Program-made: the position numbers and the translations under genes
Assembly (NCBI GenBank): GCA_037962975.1
Contig: CM075675.1
Coordinates: 49,646,501 to 49,710,500 of the forward strand
From: Clitoria ternatea
Taxonomy: Eukaryota > Streptophyta > Magnoliopsida > Fabales > Fabaceae
Reading direction: 5' to 3'
Length of the DNA: 64,000 nucleotides
The notes under the pieces: generated by a model
What the model was told of the DNA's origin: nothing
Seen by the model: only the letters and a program-made list of their open reading frames with translations
The model's database searches: none
In this document: positions 50,212 through 59,406 of the stretch, one piece after another
Position numbering within the stretch: the first letter of the stretch is position 1
Layout: each line of letters begins with the position of its first letter

Positions 50212-50880
50212 TGGCTCATAGGTAGGCTGCAATATCTCACTACCACTAGGCTTGATATCAGTTATGCTGTTAATCAGTTAAGCCAATTCCTTAATACACC
50301 TCAAACCAAGCACTATGTTACTGCCTTAAGAATAGTGAGATACTTGAAGGCTTCTCCAGGAGAAAGGTTATTCTTCTCTGCCTCTTCCCCTCTACAATTA
50401 CAGGGATTTAGTGATGCAGATTGGGGCAGTTGTTCCATTACCAGAAAATCCATCAGTGGTTATTGTTTATTTGTTGGAAATTCCTTGGTCAGTTGGAAAT
50501 CCAAGAAGCAATCAACTGTTTCCAGGTCCTCTAGTGAATTAGAATATCATTCTCTCAACAGTGCCTCCCGTGAACTCCAATGGTTGACATACTTGCTCAA
50601 CGATTTACGCATTACTTGTCCCAAGCAGCCTCTCCTCTTTTGTGTTAACTTGAGTGCAATTCACATAGCCTCTAATCCAGTGTTTCATGAGAGAATTAAG
50701 CACTTGGATATCGGTTTCCATATTGTTAGAGAACGACTGTAGCAAGGCTTCTTCAAGCTCCTTCCTATCTCCACAAAGGACCAAGTAGTTGATCTTTTCA
50801 CTAAAGCCTCACTTCCCAAACTCTTTCTGCTCTTGTTGCCAAGCTTGGCATGGTGGACATCTTCTCCCCCTTGCCAGCTT

Positions 50881-50908
50881 GCGGGGGGGGGGGGGGGGGA
50901 GGGAGGGG
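50881..50908 (+). other. Copia polypurine tract with a 17-G run
   Basis: After 'gc' come 17 consecutive G, then AGGGAGGGG. Its position just after the RNase H region and before LTR-like sequence fits the plus-strand priming tract of the copia element. The G run could form a G-quadruplex, and its length may vary or be misassembled. Confidence 0.7.
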
Positions 50909-51095
50909 TAATAGAACCTTCTAGAAAAGGGAATTAGTTAGCTCTTTATTTTTATGTAACCGTTTCTATGTAATTGTTTTTCCTCTTTTCCTTGTTGTAT
51001 ATAAAGCTCACTTTGTATGCTTCTTAATCAGAATGAATAATCAGTTTCACATTTTCATTTTTGTGCCTTTGTTCAATTTCTCATTCCATGAGCAT
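50909..51095 (+). repeat. Probable 3' LTR of the copia element
   Basis: Follows the polypurine tract; begins 'taatagaaccttct' and contains a TATA-like 'ttgtatataaagctc' near 50995. It ends roughly at '..ctcattcca'. No 5' LTR is left in the window to compare, so limits are approximate. Confidence 0.5.
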
Positions 51096-51899
51096 TAGGT
51101 TCCTCTGACAACTCATTACCGGTTGATATACATGTTCAATTATTTTTTCATCCGTTGGCTCAATTTGAGGCCTTTTTTTGGGGCAACTCGTTTGGAAACT
51201 AATAGGATGGACTCTTGGGGGGTTAAGCCATTTACTATGAGATCAGTCATTATTATGATTATGAATTTGGACATTACTCACTTGGTTATAGACACAGATT
51301 CATAGTTACCATGTCAAGTTTTTCTTTCGTTCAAAATGTTATTTATGATTGCCGAAATATTTACTTTCTTTATGAGTATTTATGATGCGGTAATTGAGGT
51401 CAGCCCACGGAACCCGTAGATGAGGACCAATCCATGGAGCTAAAGGTGGTGGGTGCCCTTGGAATATGACAGGTCTAAAGAGGAAGAAGAAGTAGGGGTT
51501 CCTGAGACCGGTGTCGTCTTCTAGCAAGTCCATAGAACTTTAACTCCTTTTCTTACCTGACCCTTTTTACATCTATTAAGATCCATAAATATATGTATCT
51601 AATGCTGGTTGGTCTTTAATTAACAGCATGTTTGGTTGGTACCTATTTCTCTGTTGCTTGGAGTTTTCCCAAAGCGAAAAACTTATCCTACGATTAAACA
51701 AAATTTTGATTGTCTTAAACGGCGTGAAAAATTAATATCAACCTTTAGATTTTTTATTTCCTCAACTCTATTTTCCCAATTGCAAACCAAACATCCTTTA
51801 AGACCTTGAGGAGTCTTATTTCACCGCACCTCTTTGAACAATTTTTTAAAGTATTTCAATGGACCTTAGAACTAAATTGTGCCAATAGACTATGACAAT
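51096..51899. other. Gene-free stretch between two retrotransposons
   Basis: Unclassified sequence with no convincing coding frame or terminal repeats. Confidence 0.4.
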
Positions 51900-54705
51900 T
51901 GTGACATCCTAGGTCATTTTACATTTATTTTTATTCATTCGATTAAATTTTACAATAAATTTTCACGATCAACAATTATAATTAAGTCATGATTCAAAAT
52001 AATATTTATGTTTCACTAAACATATTCAAAATAGTAAATAGTCTCAATTAAATCAAACAATTGAAGAAAGAGGAGAAAACTAGTTAAATGGAATGAAAGG
52101 AGGAAAAAGGGAATCAGGGGCACCTCGCTTGAGCGAGGCCCCAACTCGCTTAAGCGAGATCATGAATCTTCGCCTGAGCGAGTGCCCACTCGCTTGAGCG
52201 AGGTTTACATTTCATGCTTGGGCGAGCCACACTCACGCTTGGGCGAAAACATTCATACCTATCAGTCCTTACTTCGCTTGAGCGAGAATGTCTCGCTTGG
52301 GCGAATTAACTCCAGTAACTAAACTTTCCTCCTTCGCTCGAGCGAGTTGTATTCGCTCAAGCGAGATAGACACAGAACCAGTCCCTCTGCCTTTCGCTCA
52401 AGCAAGGCTCCACCCGCTTGAGCGAAAATCCTCCAGTGACTACCTCTGATACCTCAAATATCTCTCGCTTGAGCGGGAACCTTACCCGCTGGAGCGAGAT
52501 GACTTCAGTAACCATTTACTCTACCCCTCGCTCAAGCGAGATTTAATCCGCTTGAGCGAATTTACACCAGTGACTATATGGGGGATACAGGACACGTTCG
52601 CTTGAGCGAACATACAGTTGGCTCGAGCAAATTATGCAGTTTATACATTAACACTGGAGATTCTCACACCAACCAGTAACCTAAGCATTCACATGCATTA
52701 TTTAGCCTAGTTCATCCATTTCCATACAATCAAATATGCACATGAGACTAATTTTGACTAAGCATACCCTCCAATCATGTTTCTAGTTCACCAAACACAC
52801 CATGGATAAATTCATCATTCATTTGGCACATTATCTAACTACTAACAGCGCATATGTATGATTTTATCTTTCACTCTTCACATATGCAGACAACACCTGG
52901 CCATAACGATAATATTGGCTCCACGCCATTATACATCCAACCGAAGGAAATTAGCATAACCCTCAACACTTCATAATCATGGTGACAATATACCAAATTA
53001 ATTTAACACACATAAACAACATCTAAATTCAACATACATAAATCACAACACACATTACACACATAGTTCATTTCATAAATTCCCTTCGCTTCTTGGCATC
53101 AATTCTCCACTTGACGCATCTCCGGGGCTTCAACCTCCTCCCTGTCATTGGTTACTAAAATTAAAGAAACAACAGCAAGGGTGAGTGTTTGGTATCATAA
53201 TTAATATAGAATAACAATTTAAGAACAAGGAACATATTTACTAGTTTTTGTTTGTACCATTCATCTTACATCTTGTCCTCAATTTCTACTTACCAATCAA
53301 GGATTCAATTCCAATTCTTTATCTCCAATTTGTCAATCACAATGAACAATCATCATAAAACACATTCATATCATTACACAATGTTAACAATACATCGAAT
53401 AACACAACTGACTCTCATATCAAATCGACGCCTAGTATCCGGATACTAAAAGGATCGGCCTTCAGCTGAGGGTCCTGCTTGACACCCCGTGAACCCTGCT
53501 TGGTCCACTGAGTCCTACTTGACTCTCCTCCTCAACCACTGGGTCCTACTTGACCACTGGGTAGCTCAACTGGGCATAAACACCACGGGAGCCAGAAACG
53601 AGGGGCTGCACATACCGTCGGCCGTCCTACACCACATAATCACACAAGTATATTCATATTTCTCATATCATACTGCAAGTGGCCAGCAACAAAACACATA
53701 TTCATCAATTGGGCGACCTACTTGTCAAGCCCGTCATCACATTGCCACTAAACTCATCAAATCATCACAATTCTCATCACGTCATCCTCATAATCATTAC
53801 AAACCACACTCAATTTACATTCATACATATACTACTATTACGCATTATCAAATCTCATTATTTCCATGTTTCATTCAATGACTTAATTCAATCATACTTA
53901 CCTATTCTAATTAATTATAACCCGAACACCCCCCTTACCTTGGTTCCGAGCTCCGACGACTCGTTCTTGACGAGATTGGCATTCTCTCAATGCTATGTCC
54001 AACGTCCTACGTTCGAAGTTAACACCCACTTCACCGTTCGATCCTCCGACGACTGTTTCGTTACCTACGGAGGTCGAAACGCAAAATCCGTCAATGTTAA
54101 ACCATCCACATTACTTTAAAAAGCCATTTTCAAGCTTCTACGCACTAGAGGAGTAAGAAACGAAACTCATTTCCCCCATGCACGACACTTCGGCTTAACG
54201 GAGAAAATGAAAGAGCTACGAAAGCTTAATTTAAAAGACCCATTAGACTCACCTCGAAGCTACGGTCTCAAAAACGTAGTTAGCTTGAAGTTTCGGCGCA
54301 AGATTGACCTCCCCCTGGTGCATGCAGGTCACGGCAAGCATGGAGAGGAAGAAGAAAGCAAATCGCGTGAATGAAGAAGGAGAAGAAAGTGAAACTTAAG
54401 GTTTTAATACCCAAGGGCGATTTGGTCATTTCCTATTTCAATTACATTTTCTTTTAAAAGTTTTAATTAAAACTTTCACCTTTACCTTTCACCCTTCACC
54501 TTTTACCCCATTGTAACTTCAAATTTACCTTCATTTATTCTTTTATAATTGATTAATCAAATAAATTTATTTATTCCCACAACATTTAATTATTTCTAAT
54601 TGCATTTTTAATACTAATAATTCCCAAAATTTCAATAAATCCTGTTGGGCAATTATTAATATTTTTCGTCAATTAAAACTTTTCTAAAATATTAGGGATG
54701 TTACA
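51900..54705 (-). repeat. 3' LTR of element C
   Basis: 2806 bp; plus-strand ends TGTGACATCCTAGG and AGGGATGTTACA. Contains the palindromic motif cluster at 52127-52635. A frame at 53489-53881 inside it is not a gene. Confidence 0.95.
52127..52635. repeat. CTCGCTYRAGCGAG motif cluster in element C left LTR
   Basis: About 18 copies in ~500 bp, usually in pairs, with both TG/CA and TA/CG centres (for example 'cctcgcttgagcgagg' at 52127, 'actcgcttaagcgaga' at 52145, 'tcgctcgagcgag' at 52334). Confidence 0.9.
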
Positions 54706-54750
54706 TCCACTCCCCCTAAAAAGGGATTTCGTCCCCGAAATCAACGTACC

Positions 54751-55413
54751 TTATTGAAAAAGATTGGGGTACAGCCGCCTCATGTCTGATTCCAGCTCCC
54801 ATGTGTAAGTTGCTCCATTTATATTTTGCCACTTCACTTTCACCAATGGTACCTCTTTGTTTCTCAATCGTTTAGCTCGATATCCTTCGATACAAATAGG
54901 TGCCATCTCTACAGTCAAATCTTCATTCAGCTCGATAGAATCTTCAGGTACAATCATGGAGTCACAAGGAATGTACGTTCGAAGTTGTGACACATGAAAC
55001 ACATTGTGAATATTAGTTAACGATTGGGGAAGATCTAATCGGTAAGCAACATCACCAATTCTCTCCAGAATCTGATATGGTCCAATGTACCGCGGGTTAA
55101 GCTTATGGCTCTTTAGTACCCGGCCTACACCTTTGGTAGGTGAAACTTTTAGGAACACCCAATCTCCCACTTGAAATTCAAGTGACCTATGACGATTGTC
55201 ATAGTAACTCTTCTGACGGTCTTGTGCAGTTTTCATCTTTTCACGAATCATTATCACTTGATCATTCATTTCCTGAATTAACTCAGGCCCCAAATGGATT
55301 GCATCTCTGTTTTCATTCCAGCATAAAGGCGTACGACACCGTCTTCCGTATAAAGCTTCATAAGGAGCCATTCCAATACTACTATGGTAACTGTTATTAT
55401 AAGAAAATTCCAC
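54751..55413 (-). pseudogene. pol: Integrase C-terminal part with chromodomain-like end (element C)
   Basis: Contains EFSYNNSYHSSIGMAPYEAL and YGRRCRTPLCW, the usual C-terminal integrase region, then VGDWVFLKVSPTKG, RYIGPYQILERIGDVAY and LHNVFHVSQL-type motifs, ending with VKVKWQN...YTWELESDM, a chromodomain-like tail that in chromoviruses targets heterochromatin. It is in a different frame from the upstream integrase part, with a stop (TAG where CAG is usual) just upstream near 55449. Confidence 0.9.
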
Positions 55414-55538
55414 TAATGGTAGGTATTTCTCCCATGAGCCTCCTTGCTACAGTACACAAGCTCTAAGCATGTCTTCCAAGGTCTGGATTGTACGCTCAGA
55501 TTGGCCATCAGTCTGGGGATGATAAGCAGAACTCAACC

Positions 55539-56588
55539 TCAGTTCAGTACCCAATTCCTGTTGTATCCCCAGAATCTGGAAGTAAACCGAGGATCACGAT
55601 CTGAAATAATACTCGCAGGTACACCATGTAATCTTACAATTTCTGCAATGTATAATCTAGCCAACCGGTCCAATGACCATTTCATATTCATAGCTAAGAA
55701 GTGAGCACTCTTTGTTAGCCTATCCACAATCACCCATATTGCATTACAACCAGAACGGGTACGGGGTAACCCGGATACGAAATCCATAGTAATGCCTTCC
55801 CATTTCCACATTGGAATCTCCGAAGGTTGAAGTAGACCTGGGGGTCTCTGGTGTTCGACCTTACACTTCTGACATACCACACAAGATCTTACATACTCTA
55901 TGATTGCTTGTTTCATGCCTGGCCACCAGAACTCTCTCTTCAAATCATGGTACATTTTTGTAACACTAGGATGAATGCTAAAAGAACTTTTATGAGCTTC
56001 AGCTAACACGGCCTGCCTAAAGTCACCTTTTGTAGGCACTACAACTCGGTTTCTGAATCTCCAAATTCCATCAGTACCTTTGGTTAGCTCCATATCTTTT
56101 CCTCTTGCTTGAGTATCGAGCAATTCTAGTAACTCTTTATCTTCCTCCTGAGCCATGGCTAAAGATTCTAAGAATTCATTAGATATTTTCAGCATTCCAA
56201 TTATCATTTGATTCGGAGCTTGCACAGCAACCCCAAGGTTCATATCACGAAAGTCTTCTAATAATTCTTGCTCTTTGCCCATCAAGAAGGCTGCATGTAA
56301 TACTTTTCTACTTAAAGCATCTGCCACAACATTTGCTTTTCCAGGATGGTACTTCAAATCAAAATCATAATCTTTTAGGTATTCTACCCATCTCCTTTGT
56401 CTCATGTTTAACTCTTTCTGATCGAACAAGTATTTCAAGCTTTTGTGGTCACTGAATACCACAAAACGAGAACCATATAAATAATGACGCCAGATTTTTA
56501 ATGCAAACACCACTGCTGCAAGCTCTAAGTCGTGGGTAGGGTAATTCTGCTCATCGGGTCTCAATTGCCTTGAAGCATAGGCAATCAC
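55539..56588 (-). pseudogene. pol: RNase H and integrase core part (element C)
   Basis: Begins right after a TAG stop (56598-56600). RNase H motifs are VIAYASRQL, LELAAVVFALK, FVVFSDHKSLKYLF and VVADALSRK. The integrase zinc-binding region shows HPSVTKMYHDL and CVVCQKCK, and the core shows ITMDFVSGLP and ISDRDPRFTSRFW, giving the first two acidic residues of the DDE triad. The frame is lost directly after SRFW at about 55580, where the remaining integrase is read in another frame, so the third acidic residue is separated from the first two. Confidence 0.92.
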
Positions 56589-56597
56589 CCTGTCGTC

Positions 56598-57308
56598 CTA
56601 CATCAATACACATCCTAAACCAAACTTAGATGCGTCACAATATACCACAAATTCTTTTGTCACATCTGGTAGTGCAAGCACAGGTGCAGTAGTTAAACAT
56701 CGCTTCAGAGTCTGAAAACTCAATTCGCACTTATCTGACCATACGAATGGGTTATCTCTTCTTGTCAATCGAGTTAAAGGAAGAGCAATACGAGAAAATC
56801 CTTCAATAAAACGGCGATAGTAACCAGCCAGTCCCAAGAAACTCCTAATTTCCGTCACTGATTTAGGTCTCTCCCAGCCCATAACTGCTTCAATTTTGGA
56901 TGGATCAACAGATACTCCATCCCTGGAAATTACATGGCCCAAGAATTGCACACTTCCTTCCCAGAAATCACATTTAGACAGCTTGGCATATAACCCTTTC
57001 TCCCGCAATATCTGCAAAACAATTCGAAGATGTTGTGCATGTTCCTCAATGGACTTTGAATACACCAATATATCATCGATGAATACTACCACAAATTGAT
57101 CCAAGTAAGGTTGGAAGATCCTATTCATGTAGTCCATGAAGATAGCAGGAGCATTCGTCACTCCAAAGGGCATTACAACATACTCAAAGTGTCCATATCG
57201 AGTCCGGAACGCCGTCTTGGGAATATCTTCCGATTTCACTCGTATTTGATGATATCCGGACCTCAAGTCAATCTTGGAAAATACCTCAGCGCCCCTCAAC
57301 TGATCCAA
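56598..57308 (-). pseudogene. pol: Reverse transcriptase main part (element C)
   Basis: Follows a TGA stop at about 57321-57323 where the family normally has arginine (CGA). It contains FSKIDLRSGYHQIRV, YVVMPFGVTNAPA and the catalytic FIDDILVYSKS, then SVTEIRSFLGLAGYYRRF, typical of Ty3/gypsy RT. The catalytic aspartates are intact. It ends with TAG after GCVLM, where CAG (Q) is usual. Confidence 0.93.
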
Positions 57309-57320
57309 CAGATCATCGAT

Positions 57321-57878
57321 TCATGGTAAAGGGTATTTGTTTTTAATTGTCAACTTATTCAGCTGCCGATAATCGATACACATTCGCATACTGCCATCCT
57401 TCTTTTTCACCAATAATACCGGAGCTCCCCATGGTGAAGCACTCGGTCGGATAAACCCCTTTTCTAACAGCTCATTCACTTGCTTCTTCACTTCAGTCAA
57501 TTCCACCGAAGACATTCTATATGGTGCACGGGACACAGGCTCGGCCCCGGGAATTAAGTCAATGGCAAAGTCAATCTCCCGATTGGGAGGTAACCTCGGA
57601 ATTTCTCCCGGAAATACATCAGGAAAATCACACACTACGGGAATATCATTGGGATTAAGATTATACCGTCCTTCTGAAGTAAATAGAATAGCATAAGTTG
57701 CGGAGACATTACTTACCACACTCTTAGTGTCCAATTCCTGAGAAAATACTATAGTCTTACGGTAACAATCCACCATAACATGGTTTGCAGACAACCAATC
57801 AAGACCCAGGATAACATCTAAATCTTTCAACGGCATACATATTAAATTTACCCAAAAGGAACGGTCTTCAATTTGCAT
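57321..57878 (-). pseudogene. pol: Protease end and N-terminal RT part (element C)
   Basis: In the same frame as gag, separated from it by one TGA stop (57885-57887). Shows LKDLDVILGLDWL, DVFPGEIPRLPP, EIDFAIDLIPGAEPVS, YRMSSVELTEVKKQ and GSMRMCIDYRQLN, the hallmark start of Ty3/gypsy RT. It ends YPLP then TGA. Confidence 0.92.
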
Positions 57879-57884
57879 TGGTAA

Positions 57885-59150
57885 TCATCCACACATGGTG
57901 GTGGCACGGAATGTAGAACCAGTAGGGGTGGAGACATTAAGGGCATTCTCCATTAACACCACTGGTAACCCAAACCGCCTCACACAACTTTCAGAAATAA
58001 AAGAATGTGTTGCACCTGAATCATAAATTACATTTACCAGACAGTCATGAATAATGCACTTACCCTGCACCAAATTATCAGTTCTTGCAACCTCTGAAGC
58101 ATCAAAAGCGAACACTCGTCCAGTCATAACATTTTGAGCACCGCTAGATTGGGCATCAGTCCTCCTCGGGCGTTGGCCTCCACGACCACTGTTATTCCTA
58201 CCTCCTCTTTGAAAATTACCACCACCGGCCACAGAAGTATTAGCTCGACTGCTATGTTTATCTTGTTGCTGCCTCTGTGGGCAATCTGGCCTAAGATGCC
58301 CCGGTTGTCCACATTGGAAGTAAATAATTTGGCTGGCCGGACAATGTTTTGCAATATGGCCCTCCCGGCCACAATTATAACAGGCATGGCTACCAGAATG
58401 ACCACCAGAACGGCCCACAGAACTACGGCCCGAAGAAGAAGATGTAGTGGAAGACTTGCCTCCACGGAAAAACTGACCCATCTTTTTAAAACTAAATCCT
58501 TTAACCTTCAAGGGTCTTTTGTCCCTTGATTGAGACGCTCTCTGTAACTGCACTTCCTCAGTAAGTCTGGCCTTGTTTACCAGAGTAGGATAGTCACGGA
58601 TCTCCATAGGAACAATGACACTTCGGAGTTCAATTCTCAGCCCGGATTCATACTTTGCACACTTACTACCTTCGGTTCCTTCAAGAGAAAAAGGATGATA
58701 GAAATCACATAGTTCATCAAACTGTGACGTGTATTCTGCCACTGGCATTTTGCCTTGCTCAAGTTTTAAGAATTCCATCTCCTTGCGAATTTTGTAATTA
58801 TCTGGGAAGTATTTAGCAAGAAATCTCCGTTTGAAATTCATCCACATTAATGGTTCACTCGCAGCATTCATCTGAATCTTAGTCCTTGACCACCACACAC
58901 GAGCCTCATCCTTCAATTGATAAGTAGCAAATTGGACTTTCTGTTCTTCAGAGCATTCAAAGTATTCAAATGTTTGCTCAATTTCTCGCATCCAGACATG
59001 AGCCCCATCATAATCATGGCCTCCTCTATAAACAGGTGGATTCCTCTTCAGGAATTTATCAAGAGTGGGACCAGATTCAGTCCTACTCAACAGTTGGGAA
59101 AATTTTAAGAAGAATTCATCTCCTCCTCCTGAACTAGTTCCTTCAGCCAT
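57885..59150 (-). CDS. gag: Gag with protease start (element C), truncated by stop
   Basis: Capsid/nucleocapsid protein of the element, 421 codons. The gag domain contains VWMREIEQTFEYF, DEARVWWSRTK, FKRRFLAKYFP and MPVAEYTSQFDELC. Zinc knuckles: CYNCGREGHIAKHC is intact; the second reads YFQCGQPGHLRPDC, with tyrosine in place of the first cysteine (TGC to TAC would explain it). The aspartic protease active site appears as YDSGATHSFIS near the end. The frame then stops at TGA where other members of the family read on, so the product is gag plus an incomplete protease. Confidence 0.9.
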   Translation of the reverse strand: MAEGTSSGGGDEFFLKFSQLLSRTESGPTLDKFLKRNPPVYRGGHDYDGAHVWMREIEQTFEYFECSEEQKVQFATYQLKDEARVWWSRTKIQMNAASEPLMWMNFKRRFLAKYFPDNYKIRKEMEFLKLEQGKMPVAEYTSQFDELCDFYHPFSLEGTEGSKCAKYESGLRIELRSVIVPMEIRDYPTLVNKARLTEEVQLQRASQSRDKRPLKVKGFSFKKMGQFFRGGKSSTTSSSSGRSSVGRSGGHSGSHACYNCGREGHIAKHCPASQIIYFQCGQPGHLRPDCPQRQQQDKHSSRANTSVAGGGNFQRGGRNNSGRGGQRPRRTDAQSSGAQNVMTGRVFAFDASEVARTDNLVQGKCIIHDCLVNVIYDSGATHSFISESCVRRFGLPVVLMENALNVSTPTGSTFRATTMCG

Positions 59151-59406
59151 AAAGTAGTTCTACAATAACCAAACACATCACCATTAATAACCAATGATCT
59201 ATCAGGGATAGGGCATTTACCTCATACATATACATAACATAATGCCACCAGAGTGCCAAGGGAAATGATGCCAAGTTGACCTGTTACAACTCAATTCACA
59301 CACGAACAATTGTAATACAATGCAAAAATAGTCCAACATGGGACTCAAACTATCCTCTAACACTGCCCATTCACCCGGCTCTAGAAAGAACCGCTATGAT
59401 ACCACC

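Larger units (their letters stand above)
36700..50880 (+). pseudogene. Degenerate Ty1/copia pol, in three pieces
   Basis: Pieces: about 36720-37040 (integrase-RT linker region, many stops), 38572-39418 (reverse transcriptase) and 50212-50880 (end of RT and RNase H). Recognisable motifs are NELDALNRNGTW, GHKWVFKIKR, RYKARLVAKGYTQ, SLYGLKQASR and, in the last piece, SDADWGSCSITRKS and SWKSKKQSTVSRSS. The catalytic YVDD motif reads YVND (about 39130), a change that should abolish polymerase activity. A frameshift lies near 39075 and a stop follows HIVRERL near 50740. The pieces are separated by an insert at about 37041-38571 and by two LTR elements at 39419-50211. Gag, protease and most of integrase are missing, so the element is 5'-truncated and dead. 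Confidence 0.88.

Noticed and set aside
53489..53881. 130-codon frame, duplicated at 60996-61388
   Set aside because: It lies in both LTRs of element C, so its identity in two places reflects LTR duplication. There is no start context or domain.
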